Shown: piece after piece, positions 43,755-54,483 of the stretch
How the letters are laid out: each line of letters begins with the position of its first letter
Numbering within the stretch: position 1 is the stretch's first letter
NCBI GenBank assembly: GCA_002748285.1
Contig: PDSA01000031.1
Span: 1-64,000, forward strand
Length of the DNA stretch: 64,000 bases
Source of the DNA: Rhodobacterales bacterium
GTDB lineage: Bacteria > Pseudomonadota > Alphaproteobacteria > Rhodobacterales > Rhodobacteraceae
Reading direction: 5' to 3'
Made by a program: the position numbers and the translations under genes
Notes under the pieces: model-generated
Told to the model about the DNA's origin: nothing
What the model saw: the letters and a program-made list of their open reading frames with translations, nothing else
The model's database searches: none

Positions 43755-44885
43755 GTGGGCAGATTCGACAGATATTTACTGTCGCAACTGATGGTGTTTT
43801 TCGGCTTTTTTGCGCTGATTCTGGTGCTGGTCTATTGGACCAACCAGGCGGTGCGGCTGTTTGACCGGCTGATTGCCGATGGCCAGTCCGCCACCGTGTT
43901 TCTGGAATTCAGCGCCCTGGCCCTGCCCGGCGTGATCCGGGTGGTGCTGCCGATTGCGGCCTTTGTGGCGGTGGTTTACACCACCAACCGACTGAGTTCG
44001 GAAAGCGAGCTGGTGGTGGTGCAGGCCAGCGGTTTCAGCGGATTTCGTCTGGCGCGGCCGGTGCTGGCTTTCGGCCTGATCGTGGCGCTGCTGACCGCCA
44101 TTCTGGCGCATTTTCTGGTGCCCGCCGCCAACCGGATGCTGGCAATCCGCAGCGTTGAGATTTCACAAAACATCACCGCTCGTTTCCTGACCGAAGGCTC
44201 ATTCCTGCACCCCACCGATGGGGTGACGTTTTATATCCGCGAAATTGATGCCTCGGGCCGTCTGCTGGATGTGTTTCTGTCCGACATCCGCAAACCGGAT
44301 TCCCAGATCACCTACACCGCCAAAACCGCCTATCTGGTGCGTCAGGACGGCGGTGCAAAGCTGGTGATGCTGGATGGCATCGCCCAGAGCCTGAATGAAA
44401 AGGGCCGCCTTTCGACCACGGGTTTTTCTGATTTTTCCTATGATATCAGCAACTTGGTCCGTCTTAACAAGGATAAGCGGCGCAGCTATGATGAGCTCTC
44501 TACATTTCAGCTTTTGACCGCCGGTGAACAGATCATGCGCGAAACCGGTGCCTCTCACCCCATGTTGATCTATGCCGCGCATAAGCGGTTTTCCCATTCC
44601 CTGATGGCGATCGTCGCCGCATTGATCGGATTTTCCTGCCTGATTGTGGGCGGTTTCAGCCGCTTTGGGGTGGCGCGGCAAATCGTGGCGGCGATCGTTT
44701 TGCTGATCCTGATCAAGACGGTGGATAATGTGGTCGCCGATTATGCCCAGCAAGGGCTGATCCGCTGGCCGCTGATCTATCTGGCCCCGGCGGTGGGGAT
44801 CAGCATTTCCACGGCATTGCTGTGGCTATCGTCCAAGCCCGGCCTGCTGCGCCGCCTGTTCACCCGCAGGAGGCAGGCCGTATGA
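43755..44885 (+). CDS. lptF: LPS export ABC transporter permease LptF
   Basis: A 376-residue inner-membrane protein that with LptG and ATPase LptB extracts lipopolysaccharide for transport. It opens GRFDRYLLSQLMVFFGFFALIL, with three N-terminal helices, a periplasmic jelly-roll of about 150 residues and three C-terminal helices. The GTG at 43755 has AAGGGGCG 9 bp upstream. Its stop overlaps the lptG start (ATGA). Confidence 0.93.
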   Translation: MGRFDRYLLSQLMVFFGFFALILVLVYWTNQAVRLFDRLIADGQSATVFLEFSALALPGVIRVVLPIAAFVAVVYTTNRLSSESELVVVQASGFSGFRLARPVLAFGLIVALLTAILAHFLVPAANRMLAIRSVEISQNITARFLTEGSFLHPTDGVTFYIREIDASGRLLDVFLSDIRKPDSQITYTAKTAYLVRQDGGAKLVMLDGIAQSLNEKGRLSTTGFSDFSYDISNLVRLNKDKRRSYDELSTFQLLTAGEQIMRETGASHPMLIYAAHKRFSHSLMAIVAALIGFSCLIVGGFSRFGVARQIVAAIVLLILIKTVDNVVADYAQQGLIRWPLIYLAPAVGISISTALLWLSSKPGLLRRLFTRRRQAV

Positions 44886-45979
44886 TCCTTTACCGCTATT
44901 TCGCCCTGAAGTTTCTCAAAGCCTTTGGCATCGTGTTTGGCGGCTTTGCTGTGCTGACGCTGATGATCAATCTGGTGGATATGATCAACAAATTCGGCGG
45001 CACTGAGGCACGGTTTCCTGATATTTTCGCGCTGGCTGCGCTGCATATGCCCGGCGCGCTCTACCCGGTCCTGCCACTGATCATGCTGCTGGCCACCATC
45101 ATGCTGTTTTTAAGCCTGTCGCGCAGCTCGGAACTGGTGGTGGCGCGGGCTTCGGGCCGGGGCGGCGTGCGCAATTTGCTGGCACCGATGCTGGTGGCCC
45201 TTGTGCTGGGGGGGCTGGCAGTGGCCGGGTTCAACCCGATTGTGGCGGCGACCTCGAAGAAATACGAGGCCAAAGCCAGCCATTACCTCAGCGGCGAAGC
45301 CAGCGTGTTGTCGGTGTCGCAGGAAGGGCTGTGGCTGCGTCAGGGCAGCAAGGCGGGGCAAACCGTGATCCATGCCAGGGGCTCAAATTTGAACGGCACG
45401 CGTCTGGTCGGGGTCAGTTTTTACCGCTTCGCCCCCGACGGCACCCCGCTGACCCGGATCAGAGCCGACAGCGCCGAGCTGACCAGCAAAGGCTGGCAGC
45501 TGCAACAGGTCAAGACCTGGCCGCTGACAGACAGCCAGAACCCCGAACGGGACGCCCGGCACAGTGACGAGCTGCTGGTGCCCAGCAATCTGACGGCCGA
45601 GCAAATCCGTGACAGTTTCGGCACTCCCAGCTCAATTGCGATCTGGGATCTGCCCAAATTTATCCAGCGGCTGGACAATGCCGGCTTTTCGGCGCGGCGG
45701 CATCAGGTCTGGTTCCAGTCCGAGCTGGCGCTGCCGCTGCTGATGGTGGCAATGGTGCTGATCGGCGCGGGTTTTACCATGCGCCACACCCGCATGGGCG
45801 GCACCGGACAAATGGTGATGGCGGCGATCCTGATGGGGTTTGCGCTGTTTTTTATCCGCAATTTTGCGCAAGTTTTAGGTGAAAATGGCCAGCTGCCGGT
45901 GTATCTGGCAGCATGGAGTCCGTCAGTGGCGGCGATCCTGATGGCTTTGGCGCTGATTTTGCATTTGGAGGATGGCTGA
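44882..45979 (+). CDS. lptG: LPS export ABC transporter permease LptG
   Basis: A 365-residue partner of LptF with the same 3-helix, periplasmic domain, 3-helix design. It starts MILYRYFALKFLKAFGIVFGG and ends in helices separated by MRHTRMGGTGQMV. The ATG overlaps the lptF stop by 4 bp and its own stop shares a base with the lptD ATG, so the three genes are translationally coupled. Confidence 0.93.
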   Translation: MILYRYFALKFLKAFGIVFGGFAVLTLMINLVDMINKFGGTEARFPDIFALAALHMPGALYPVLPLIMLLATIMLFLSLSRSSELVVARASGRGGVRNLLAPMLVALVLGGLAVAGFNPIVAATSKKYEAKASHYLSGEASVLSVSQEGLWLRQGSKAGQTVIHARGSNLNGTRLVGVSFYRFAPDGTPLTRIRADSAELTSKGWQLQQVKTWPLTDSQNPERDARHSDELLVPSNLTAEQIRDSFGTPSSIAIWDLPKFIQRLDNAGFSARRHQVWFQSELALPLLMVAMVLIGAGFTMRHTRMGGTGQMVMAAILMGFALFFIRNFAQVLGENGQLPVYLAAWSPSVAAILMALALILHLEDG

Positions 45980-48111
45980 TGTTGCGCAACACTCTGGCAG
46001 CTTTGGCATTTGCGGTGGCATTCCTGCCCACCGCCCCCGGCGCTCAGAACGCGCCCATGGCCAGTTTGGTGGCCGATAAGATCGAATTGCAGCCCAACCG
46101 GCAGCTGATCGCCCAAGGCAATCTGGAAATCCTCTATGGCAGCACCCGGATCAAGGCGCGGCGGATCGTCTATTCCGGCCCCGATGGCGCGCTGCAGATT
46201 GACGGCCCGATCACCCTGATTGAAGGCGATCAGATCATCCTGTTGGCCAGCAGCGCCGAAATGGATCGGGAATTACGCAACGGCATTTTGCGCAGCGCCC
46301 GCATGGTGCTGAACCAACAGCTGCAATTGGCCGCGGCGGAAATTCACCGGATTGATGGGCGCTATACCCAGCTTTATAAAACCGTAGCCTCCAGCTGTCA
46401 TGTCTGCGACAGACGCCCGACCCCGCTGTGGCAAATCCGGGCCAAACGCATCATCCATGATCAACAAGAACGCCAGCTTTATTTCGACAATGCCCAGCTG
46501 CGGGTGCTGGATGTGCCGGTGTTTTACCTGCCCCGGCTGCGCCTGCCCGACCCCAGCCTGAAACGCGCCACCGGCTTTCTGGTGCCGACCTTCAAAAGCA
46601 CCTCCAAGCTCAGCTGGGGTTTGAAACTGCCCTATTTCATCACGCTGGGCGATCACGCCGACATCACCCTGACCCCTTATCTGAGCGGCACCACCAAAAC
46701 GCTGGAGCTGCGTTTCCGCCGCGCCTTTCGCAACGGCGAGCTGTCTTTTGATACCGCATTTTCCGATGACGACATCCGCACGGGCCAGAAACGCAACTAT
46801 TTTTTCGGCCGCGGCAAATTTGACCTGAAGCATGATTTCACCCTGGAATTTGACGTTGAGAGCACCTCGGACCCGGCTTACCTGCTGGATTACGGCTATT
46901 CCGGCAAAGACCGGCTGGACAGCGCCATCCGCCTGAGCCGCGCCCGACGCGATGATCTGTTTTTGGCCGAGCTGATCCACTACCACTCGCTGCGCAGCAC
47001 CGAAAATAACGATACCATCCCCAGCTGGGTCGGGCAGATCAGCTATCAGAAACGCTTTGAACCGGCGTTTCTCGGCGGAGAAGCCGGCTTTCGGCTGGAA
47101 ACACAGGGCTTTTACCGCAGTTCTGATACCCCGGGCAATGCCGGGCGCGACCGGATGCGCGCCACGGCGCAGCTGGATTGGCGGCGCAGCTGGATCTGGC
47201 GCAATGGCATGGTGGGCAGTGTGCAGGGGCAGCTCAATGCCGATTTCTATAACCCGCATCAGGGTGCCCCCGGGGAAATGAAGGGCAGCCACATCACCCC
47301 GGCGCTGCTGGCCGAATTGCGCTGGCCTCTGGTCAAGACCGGGCGCAGCGGTGCCAGCCATGTGCTGGAACCCGTGCTGCAACTGATCTGGAGCGGTGAA
47401 AGTGCCACCAATGTCGCCGATGAAGACAGCCGTCTGGTCGAGTTTGACGAAGCCAATCTGTTTTCCCTGTCGCGTTTCCCCGGAGCGGACCGGCGCGAAA
47501 GCGGCTGGCGTGGCCATATCGGCCTGAGCTGGGCCCGCTATGACCCTGCCGGCTGGTCCTCGACCCTGAGCGTGGGGCGGATATTGCGCACCGATTCCGC
47601 CACCGCGTTCCAAAACAGCACCGGATTGGCCGGGCGCAGCTCAGACTGGCTGGCGGTCTGGCAGCTGACCTTGCCCAACCGGTTGCGCTTTATCAATCGC
47701 GCGGTTTTTGATGACAATTTCAACCTGTCGAAAAGCGAAGCCCGGCTGTCCTGGAAAAACAACACGGTCTCTGTGGCTTCAAGCTATATCTGGATGCCGG
47801 CCGAACCCTATGAAGGCCGCCCACGCAGCACATCCGAATGGAGTTTTGACGGCCGTTATCGGTTTTCGCCCAACTGGCTGGGCAAAATGGATTGGCGCTA
47901 TGATTTCACCACCGGCGACGCCGCCTATGCCGGGCTGGGGCTGGAATACCGAAATGAATGCGTCAAGGTTGACCTTTCGCTCTCGCGGCGCTTTACTTCA
48001 TCGGGTAGTCTGGCCCCGACCACCGATTTCGGGTTAACCGTTTCCCTGACCGGATTCGGAACCCGGCCCAGTAATGGTGCCCGCTTAAGCAACTGCACAA
48101 GATATAATTAG
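45979..48111 (+). CDS. lptD: LPS-assembly outer-membrane protein LptD
   Basis: A 710-residue outer-membrane protein that inserts lipopolysaccharide into the outer leaflet. A signal peptide (LRNTLAALAFAVAFLPTAPGA) precedes the OstA/LptA-like domain (SLVADKIELQPNRQLIAQGNLEI) and the large beta barrel. Cysteines in SSCHVCDRRP and near the C-terminus (NECVKVDL, SNCTRYN) may form the disulfides that mature LptD. The ATG at 45979 overlaps the lptG stop. Confidence 0.94.
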   Translation: MLRNTLAALAFAVAFLPTAPGAQNAPMASLVADKIELQPNRQLIAQGNLEILYGSTRIKARRIVYSGPDGALQIDGPITLIEGDQIILLASSAEMDRELRNGILRSARMVLNQQLQLAAAEIHRIDGRYTQLYKTVASSCHVCDRRPTPLWQIRAKRIIHDQQERQLYFDNAQLRVLDVPVFYLPRLRLPDPSLKRATGFLVPTFKSTSKLSWGLKLPYFITLGDHADITLTPYLSGTTKTLELRFRRAFRNGELSFDTAFSDDDIRTGQKRNYFFGRGKFDLKHDFTLEFDVESTSDPAYLLDYGYSGKDRLDSAIRLSRARRDDLFLAELIHYHSLRSTENNDTIPSWVGQISYQKRFEPAFLGGEAGFRLETQGFYRSSDTPGNAGRDRMRATAQLDWRRSWIWRNGMVGSVQGQLNADFYNPHQGAPGEMKGSHITPALLAELRWPLVKTGRSGASHVLEPVLQLIWSGESATNVADEDSRLVEFDEANLFSLSRFPGADRRESGWRGHIGLSWARYDPAGWSSTLSVGRILRTDSATAFQNSTGLAGRSSDWLAVWQLTLPNRLRFINRAVFDDNFNLSKSEARLSWKNNTVSVASSYIWMPAEPYEGRPRSTSEWSFDGRYRFSPNWLGKMDWRYDFTTGDAAYAGLGLEYRNECVKVDLSLSRRFTSSGSLAPTTDFGLTVSLTGFGTRPSNGARLSNCTRYN

Positions 48112-48124
48112 AAAGTGAACGGAT

Positions 48125-49342
48125 ATGATCATTCTACGTTTGTTTGGCCTGATTTTGCCGCTGGTGGCGGCGCTGGCACTGCCCGCAGCGGCTGATAATC
48201 CGTTTGCTCCGGTGGCACGGGTCAATGAGCAGGTCGTCACCGGATACGAGCTGCAACAGCGGGCGCGTTTCATGACATTGCTGCGCGCACCGGGCGATCC
48301 GCAGAAAGAGGCGCTCAAGGCGCTGATTGATGAGCGTCTGCAATCCGCCGTCGCACGGACCGCCGGGATTACCCTCAGCCCCGAGCAGATCAAGACCGGG
48401 ATGGAAGAATTTGCCGCCCGCGCCAAGCTGAGCGCCGATGAATTTATCAAAGCGCTGGCCCAGGCCGGGGTCGATGCCGAAACCTTCCGCGATTTTGTCA
48501 AGGCCGGGCTGTCCTGGCGCGAGGTGGTGCGCTCGAAATTCGCCTCGCGCACCCAGATCACCGAGGTCGAAATCGACCGCGCCATTGCCCAGAGCAGCAA
48601 AAAGAACGGGCTGAAAGTGTTGTTGAGCGAGATCATCCTGCCGGCCCACACCCCGGCCGCCAAAGCCCAGAGCGAAAAGCGCGCCCAGCGGATCAGCAAG
48701 ATCAAAAGCTTTGCCGGATTTTCGGCGCAGGCCCGCAAATACTCGGCCTCAGGTTCGCGCGGGCGCGGCGGGCGGCTGAACTGGATGCCGCTATCCAACC
48801 TGCCACCGCAGCTGCGCGGTCAGGTGATGGCGCTCAGCGTCGGTCAGGTCTCGCCGCCGATCCCGATCCCCAACGGCATCGTGCTGTTTCAGATGCGCGG
48901 CATTGAGGAAACCGGCATTGAGCAGCCCAAGGATGTGTCGCTGGAATATGCCAGCTATCTGATCCCCGGCGGGCGCAGCGCGTCGGCGCTGAAGCAAGCC
49001 GAAAAGATCAAGGGCAAGGTGGATGTGTGCGACGATCTTTACGGTGTGGCCAAGGGCCAGCCCGAAGAGGTGTTGCAGATCACCACACTCCCGATGGACC
49101 AGATCCCCGGCGATATCGCGCTTGAGCTGGCCAAGCTGGACCCCGGCGAGGTTTCGACCCGTCTGACCCGCGCCAATGGCCAGACCCTGCTGTTTCTGAT
49201 GCTGTGCGGACGCACCGCCGAGCTGGGTGAAGATGTCTCGCGCGAGGCAATCCGCGAGCGTCTGGTCAATGCCCGGCTGCAATCCTATGCTGACAGCTAC
49301 CTGGCCGATCTGCGTGCAGACGCCACCATCACCTATCCATGA
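48125..49342 (+). CDS. surA: SurA-like periplasmic chaperone/peptidyl-prolyl isomerase
   Basis: A 405-residue exported protein (signal peptide IILRLFGLILPLVAALALPAAA) placed between lptD and pdxA, as SurA is. The N-terminal chaperone part begins FAPVARVNEQVVTGYELQQRARF; a parvulin-like domain spans about residues 160-260 (SEIILPA, ARKYSASGSRGRGGRLNWMP, LSVGQVSPPIPIPNGIVLFQM). It escorts outer-membrane proteins, LptD among them, through the periplasm. Only one isomerase domain is evident, against two in E. coli SurA. Confidence 0.88.
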   Translation: MIILRLFGLILPLVAALALPAAADNPFAPVARVNEQVVTGYELQQRARFMTLLRAPGDPQKEALKALIDERLQSAVARTAGITLSPEQIKTGMEEFAARAKLSADEFIKALAQAGVDAETFRDFVKAGLSWREVVRSKFASRTQITEVEIDRAIAQSSKKNGLKVLLSEIILPAHTPAAKAQSEKRAQRISKIKSFAGFSAQARKYSASGSRGRGGRLNWMPLSNLPPQLRGQVMALSVGQVSPPIPIPNGIVLFQMRGIEETGIEQPKDVSLEYASYLIPGGRSASALKQAEKIKGKVDVCDDLYGVAKGQPEEVLQITTLPMDQIPGDIALELAKLDPGEVSTRLTRANGQTLLFLMLCGRTAELGEDVSREAIRERLVNARLQSYADSYLADLRADATITYP

Positions 49343-50319
49343 GCGCCGCCCCGATTGCGCTCAGCTGCGGTGAACCCGCCGGCATCGGGCCCGAGCTGGC
49401 GGCGCTGGCTTGGCAACAGCTGGGCCCGGAGCTGCCGTTTTTCCTGATCGGCGATCCCCGGCACCTGCCCGCGGCAACCCCGATCATCGAAATCTCGGAC
49501 CCCGGCGAAACCGCCGCGGCCACCCGCCATGGCCTGCCGGTGCTGCCTCATGTTTTTGCCGCCCCTGCCGTGGCCGGCCAACCCGATCCGGCCAATGCCA
49601 AGGGCGTGATCGAAGTCATCCGGCGCGGAGTTCAGCTGGTGCAATCCGGCGCGGCTTCGGCACTTTGCACCGCGCCGATCCACAAAAAAGCCCTCAAGGA
49701 CGGGGCCGATTTCGCCTTTCCCGGCCATACCGAATTTCTGGCCCATCTGGCCGGAGTCAAACGGGTGGTGATGATGCTGGCCTCGGATCAGCTGCGGGTG
49801 GTGCCGGTAACGATTCACATTGCCATTGCCGATGTTCCCGCCGCACTCAGCCCCGATCTGATCCGCGACACGATCTGCATCACTCACCGGGCGCTGCAGC
49901 AGGATTTCGGCCTGACGCAACCGCGCATCGCCGTGGCCGGACTCAACCCCCATGCCGGCGAAGGCGGCACCATGGGCGGCGAAGAAATCAGCCTGATCAC
50001 CCCGGTGCTGGACGCCTTGCGCACCGAAGGGCTGACCATCAACGGCCCGCTTTCCGCCGATACCCTGTTTCACGCCAGCGCCCGGCAGGCTTACGATGTG
50101 GCGATTTGCATGTATCACGATCAGGCGCTGATCCCGATCAAGACCCTTGATTTCGATCGCGGGGTGAATGTGACGCTGGGGCTGCCCTTCATCCGCACCT
50201 CGCCCGATCATGGCACCGCCTTTGACATCGCCGGGCGCGGCATCGCCCGGCCCGATAGCCTGATCCATGCGCTGAAAATGGCCGCCGATATGGCCCGCGC
50301 CCGGAGGCAGAGCGGATGA
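49339..50319 (+). CDS. pdxA: 4-hydroxythreonine-4-phosphate dehydrogenase
   Basis: A 326-residue NAD-dependent enzyme of pyridoxal 5'-phosphate synthesis. [14 protein letters not shown] opens the protein, [13 protein letters not shown] and FPGHTEFLA bind substrate and metal, and [10 protein letters not shown] and [11 protein letters not shown] are the remaining signatures. It overlaps surA by 4 bp (ATGA) and rsmA by 4 bp. Confidence 0.96.
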   Translation: MSAAPIALSCGEPAGIGPELAALAWQQLGPELPFFLIGDPRHLPAATPIIEISDPGETAAATRHGLPVLPHVFAAPAVAGQPDPANAKGVIEVIRRGVQLVQSGAASALCTAPIHKKALKDGADFAFPGHTEFLAHLAGVKRVVMMLASDQLRVVPVTIHIAIADVPAALSPDLIRDTICITHRALQQDFGLTQPRIAVAGLNPHAGEGGTMGGEEISLITPVLDALRTEGLTINGPLSADTLFHASARQAYDVAICMYHDQALIPIKTLDFDRGVNVTLGLPFIRTSPDHGTAFDIAGRGIARPDSLIHALKMAADMARARRQSG

Positions 50320-51161
50320 TCGACACCCTGCCGCCGCTGCGCGATGTGATCGCCCGTTATGAGCTGCAACCGAAAAAGGCGCTGGGGCAAAATTTTCTGC
50401 TGGATTTGAACCTGACCAGCAAGATCGCGCGTCAGGCGGGGGATCTCAGCGGCCATGACGTGCTGGAAATCGGCCCCGGCCCCGGAGGGCTGACCCGTGG
50501 TCTGCTGGCCGAGGGCGCCCGCCGGGTGCTGGCAGTGGAAAAGGACACACGCTGCCTGCCCGCCCTGGCCGAAATTGCTGATGCTTATCCCGGGCGCTTG
50601 CAGGTGATCAACGCCGATGCGCTGGATCTGGAGGTCAGCAAGCACCTGACCCCGCCGATCCGCATCGTCGCCAATCTGCCCTATAATGTCGGCACCGAGC
50701 TGCTGGTGCGCTGGCTGACCCCGCAAAACTGGCCGCCTTATTGGGACAGCCTGACCCTGATGTTTCAAAAAGAAGTCGCCGAGCGGATCGTGGCCCAGCC
50801 GGGCAGCAAAGCCTATGGGCGTCTGGCCATTCTGGCGCAATGGCGCTGCGAAGCGCGGATGGTGCTGCGCCTGCCCCCGGCGGCCTTTACTCCGCCGCCC
50901 AAAGTGCATTCGGCGGTGGTGCATCTAAAGTGTCTGCCCGCCCCACGTTTCGCAGCGGATGCGCAGATCCTGTCCCGGGTGGTGGCGGCGGCGTTCAATC
51001 AGCGGCGCAAAATGCTGCGCTCGTCTTTAAAGGGGGTCGCGGTGGATATCGAAAGCCATCTGCAAGCGGCCGGGATCAAACCCACCGAACGCGCCGAGCG
51101 GATTTCTTTGCAACAATTCTGCGCCCTTGCCCGCCAGATCGAGGCCGCAGGCAAAAGCTAA
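50316..51161 (+). CDS. rsmA: 16S rRNA dimethyladenosine transferase (KsgA)
   Basis: A 281-residue SAM-dependent methyltransferase that dimethylates two adjacent adenines near the 3' end of 16S r[36 protein letters not shown] (SAM loop) and the catalytic [14 protein letters not shown] are all present, followed by the small helical domain ([15 protein letters not shown]). It is the last gene of the lptF-to-rsmA cluster. Confidence 0.96.
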   Translation: MIDTLPPLRDVIARYELQPKKALGQNFLLDLNLTSKIARQAGDLSGHDVLEIGPGPGGLTRGLLAEGARRVLAVEKDTRCLPALAEIADAYPGRLQVINADALDLEVSKHLTPPIRIVANLPYNVGTELLVRWLTPQNWPPYWDSLTLMFQKEVAERIVAQPGSKAYGRLAILAQWRCEARMVLRLPPAAFTPPPKVHSAVVHLKCLPAPRFAADAQILSRVVAAAFNQRRKMLRSSLKGVAVDIESHLQAAGIKPTERAERISLQQFCALARQIEAAGKS

Positions 51162-51184
51162 TCTGTTCCAAAACGGTGGCCCGC

Positions 51185-51772
51185 CTAAGCCGTGTCAGCC
51201 TCTGGCTGAGGGCTGGGTTCAGCCTGCGCGGCCGGTTGTTCAGCGGCAGGTTTTGCCTGTGGCTCTTTCTTCACCCTTGGCTTGCGCACACGCTTGCGCG
51301 GGGCCGGTTTGCTTTCGGGGGTGTCCACCAGACCGTGATCGGTTGCCTCAGCCACCGGATCAGCATCCATCCCCGGCTGCGGTGCCGAAGCCGGATCCAT
51401 CGGAACGGTCTTTTGTTGCTCTTGCTGGCGCTCAGCACGCTGCTGACGCTCCAGCCGCTCGGCTTCGCGCTTTTGCTGGCGCTCGCGGTTCAGTTCTTCC
51501 TGCTGCTCGCGCTTGGCCTCAGCCTCGCGCTGCGCTTCGGCCAGAATCCGGGTGTAATGCTCGGCATGTTGCTGAAAGTTCTCCACCGCCACGCGGTCAT
51601 TTGCCAACACCGCATCACGCGCCAGTTGGTTATATTTATCAATGATTTGCTGCGGTGTGCCGCGCACCTTGCCCTCGGGGCCCGAGCTGTCAAAAACCCG
51701 GTTCTGGTTGTTGCCACCGGGTTGACGATTGCGATTCTTGTTATTCCGCGAGCGGGATTTTGATGGTCTCAT
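51185..51772 (-). CDS. DUF4167 domain protein
   Basis: A 195-residue, highly charged protein. The DUF4167 domain is the N-terminal third (basic RSKSRSRNNKNRNRQPGG-like start, then GPEGKVRGTPQQIIDKYNQLARDA and NFQQHAEHYTRIL). The rest is a Gln/Glu/Arg coiled coil (QQEELNRERQQKREAERLE) and a low-complexity Pro/Ala/Lys tail. The family is widespread in Alphaproteobacteria with no firmly known function; the base-rich start suggests nucleic-acid contact. The 244 bp upstream show nothing else recognisable. Confidence 0.85.
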   Translation of the reverse strand: MRPSKSRSRNNKNRNRQPGGNNQNRVFDSSGPEGKVRGTPQQIIDKYNQLARDAVLANDRVAVENFQQHAEHYTRILAEAQREAEAKREQQEELNRERQQKREAERLERQQRAERQQEQQKTVPMDPASAPQPGMDADPVAEATDHGLVDTPESKPAPRKRVRKPRVKKEPQAKPAAEQPAAQAEPSPQPEADTA

Positions 51773-52016
51773 GATTAAATTGTATCCAGCCTAATTGGGG
51801 CTATTCACTTTGGCCACAACCGCGCCTCTTGCGTGGGGTTATTCAAACCGGACCGTATGCGATTTATGGTTACGTGCAAAACAGCCTGTCCTGATGACCG
51901 CTGTCATATTGCAGGAAAATAATTAACAGATGCTTGGCCCGAGGCAAGCGAAAAGCACTGTAATGGCCTGAAAACAGTGGGGTTTGCGCAACAGACCGCC
52001 CAAAAACCGTTAAAAA

Positions 52017-52847
52017 TCAACCGATCTGGCCCAAAACCACCCGGTCATGGCCGTTCAAATCCTTCAGGCAGGTGATTCCGTGAAACCCGTTGGCCTGAAA
52101 AAGATCACAAACATCCGCCCCCTGCTGATGGCCGATTTCAACCATCAGACGGCCTTTGGGGTTCAGGAATCGCGGCGCGGTTTGGGTCAGAACCCGATAA
52201 GCGACCAGCCCATCGCCGCCGGGGCTCAGGGCGATCTGAGGCTCCCAGTCGCGCAACTCCGGGGCCAAAGTGGGCATCTCATCGGCCGCGATGTAAGGCG
52301 GGTTGGATACGATCAGATCAAAGCGCCCGCTCAGCTGTGAAAACCAATCTGACTGCAGCAATTCACAACGCAGCGACACCCCCAGATGCTGCGCGTTTTT
52401 GTTGCAAATGGATAAGGCGGCGGCGCTAATATCGGCCCCGACACCGCGACAATGTTGTTTTTCCGCAAGCAGCGTCAGCAGGATACAGCCCGACCCAGTA
52501 CCCAGATCCAGCACGGTTTCGAACGGAAAACGCAAGGCGGTTTCAATCAGCAGCTCGGTTTCCGGGCGCGGGTCGAGCACATCCGGCGTTACGAAAAAAT
52601 CACGACCATAAAAGGAACGTTGGCCGATGATTTGCGCCACCGGCTGCCGATTGCAGCGGGCAGCAATCGAGGTCTGAAAGCGAGCTTGAGCGCTGGCCGG
52701 CAGGTCCTGATCCAGATGCAAAATCAACCGACTACGCTCAATTTCCAGCGCATGGGCCAGCAGGATGCGCGCGTCATTGGCCGCATCCGCCACCCCGGCC
52801 CGTTGCAAAAGCTCAACCGCCGCGGCCAGAACCTGGGCCGCAATCAC
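52017..52847 (-). CDS. prmC: Peptide chain release factor N5-glutamine methyltransferase
   Basis: A 276-residue SAM-dependent enzyme that methylates the Gln of the GGQ motif in release factors. [15 protein letters not shown] is the SAM-binding loop and [11 protein letters not shown] holds the NPPY motif for N-methylation of Gln. It starts with GTG overlapping the prfA stop (GTGA), matching its substrate's gene immediately upstream. Confidence 0.94.
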   Translation of the reverse strand: MIAAQVLAAAVELLQRAGVADAANDARILLAHALEIERSRLILHLDQDLPASAQARFQTSIAARCNRQPVAQIIGQRSFYGRDFFVTPDVLDPRPETELLIETALRFPFETVLDLGTGSGCILLTLLAEKQHCRGVGADISAAALSICNKNAQHLGVSLRCELLQSDWFSQLSGRFDLIVSNPPYIAADEMPTLAPELRDWEPQIALSPGGDGLVAYRVLTQTAPRFLNPKGRLMVEIGHQQGADVCDLFQANGFHGITCLKDLNGHDRVVLGQIG

Positions 52848-53899
52848 CCGTCCATCTCGGCCAACAGGCTGGCCTGAGCATCGGCGGTCAGCGCATCAAT
52901 GATTTCGTCCAGATCCCCCTGCATCACCTGATCCAGCTTATACAGAGTCAGATTGATGCGGTGATCCGACACCCGCCCCTGCGGGAAATTATAGGTGCGG
53001 ATCCGCTCCGAACGATCGCCCGAGCCCACTTGGCTTTTGCGATTGGCGCTGCGTTCATCCTCAACCCGCTGGCGTTCCAGATCATAGAGCCGGGTTTTCA
53101 TCACCTGCATGGCGATCTCGCGGTTGCGATGCTGGGATTTTTCCGAGCTGACCACGATGATGCCGGTCGGGATGTGCAAAATCCGCACCGCGGAATCGGT
53201 GGTGTTGACGTGCTGCCCACCCGCCCCTGAGGCGCGCATGGTATCAATCCGCAAATCCGCGGGGTCGATCTGAATATCCACATCTTCGGCTTCGGGCAGC
53301 ACCGCCACGGTGGCGGCTGATGTATGCACCCGCCCGCCAGATTCGGTGGTCGGCACCCGTTGCACCCGATGCACACCGCTCTCATATTTCAACCGGGCAA
53401 ATACCCCCTGCCCCTGCACATGGGCAGTAACCTCTTTGATGCCGCCCAACTCGGTGATGCTCTGGGCCAGAATCTCGAATTTCCAGCCCTTTTCCTCGGC
53501 ATAGCGCTGATACATCCGCAGCAGATCGGCGGCAAATAGCGCCGCTTCGTCGCCGCCGGTGCCGGGGCGGATTTCGATCATGGCCGGACGCGCATCGGCG
53601 GCGTCTTTGGGTAACAGCGCCAGTTGCAGAGCTTCTTCGATCCCGGGCAGTTTTTCGCGCAAAGTCGGCAGCTCTTCTTCGGCCAGTTCTTTCAGATCGG
53701 GGTCTTGCAGCATCGCTTCGGCTTCGTCCAGATCGGCCAGCAGCTGACGGTATTGCTGCACTTGCTCAACCACCGGCTTTAGATCGGAATACTCGCGCGC
53801 CAGCACGGCAATATCGGCCCCGGCATCGCCCTGGGCCATTTTAGCTTCGAGGAACTCGAAACGCTCGGTGATCTGCTGTAATTTTTCTAATGGAACCAT
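52844..53899 (-). CDS. prfA: Peptide chain release factor 1
   Basis: A 351-residue factor that terminates translation at UAA and [21 protein letters not shown] and the catalytic [16 protein letters not shown] (GGQ) are present; the tripeptide region is in [21 protein letters not shown] spacing typical of RF1. The ATG at 53899 gives [10 protein letters not shown]; the open frame extends 44 codons further upstream without family character. It is cotranscribed with prmC. Confidence 0.95.
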   Translation of the reverse strand: MVPLEKLQQITERFEFLEAKMAQGDAGADIAVLAREYSDLKPVVEQVQQYRQLLADLDEAEAMLQDPDLKELAEEELPTLREKLPGIEEALQLALLPKDAADARPAMIEIRPGTGGDEAALFAADLLRMYQRYAEEKGWKFEILAQSITELGGIKEVTAHVQGQGVFARLKYESGVHRVQRVPTTESGGRVHTSAATVAVLPEAEDVDIQIDPADLRIDTMRASGAGGQHVNTTDSAVRILHIPTGIIVVSSEKSQHRNREIAMQVMKTRLYDLERQRVEDERSANRKSQVGSGDRSERIRTYNFPQGRVSDHRINLTLYKLDQVMQGDLDEIIDALTADAQASLLAEMDG

Positions 53900-53942
53900 G
53901 GCGCTGTCTTGCCCGCTTGTGCCGGATTGGTCAAGGGCGGTT

Positions 53943-54413
53943 TTATGGCCGGGCGGCGTCAATCGCCGCTGTGATCGCCGCCAGCCAGTCGCGCAAGCGA
54001 GCCTCATTGACACCGGAATCGGAATAGCCAAAGCGCAAACGGCTGAACATCACCACCCGGCTACCGGCCCCGTCTGGTTGCACCAAAACCGTGATGTAAT
54101 CGGGAAAGCCAAACACCAAAGAGCGGCTGACATAGCTGACCATGCCCTCTTCCGGGCTGCCGGCCAGTTGTTTGGTGCGCGGGGCGTTCAGCACAACCTG
54201 TTGAATATGCGGCCAGAGATCCTGAGGCGGCAGGCTGAATTCAGCCACAAACAAAGCACTGCCCGGGCCGATCAAGGGCTGATCAACCGTGGCTCCGGCG
54301 GACGGGACCAAGTGAATTTCGGCCAGATTATCCGGGGCAAGGCGCACATAGACCAGCCCGGACAGGGCGATCATCACCAGCAGCCAGATCGTATTTACTA
54401 TGAATTGTCGCAT
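53943..54413 (-). CDS. DUF1499 family protein
   Basis: A 156-residue protein with an N-terminal membrane segment (residues 5-23, [19 protein letters not shown]) and a soluble domain. The domain contains [14 protein letters not shown] and [28 protein letters not shown], which match DUF1499. The biochemical role is unknown. It sits 44 bp upstream of prfA on the same strand. Confidence 0.8.
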   Translation of the reverse strand: MRQFIVNTIWLLVMIALSGLVYVRLAPDNLAEIHLVPSAGATVDQPLIGPGSALFVAEFSLPPQDLWPHIQQVVLNAPRTKQLAGSPEEGMVSYVSRSLVFGFPDYITVLVQPDGAGSRVVMFSRLRFGYSDSGVNEARLRDWLAAITAAIDAARP

Positions 54414-54483
54414 CTGTTTTACTTGGCTCTCATCACTCCAAGGGCATATTGACCTGACTTTGGCCAGTTTGCACCCATCTTTA

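Noticed and set aside
46273..47613. Long open frame antisense to lptD, and similar ones over pepA and zwf
   Set aside because: Same compositional artefact; lptD, pepA and zwf carry clear family motifs on the other strand.
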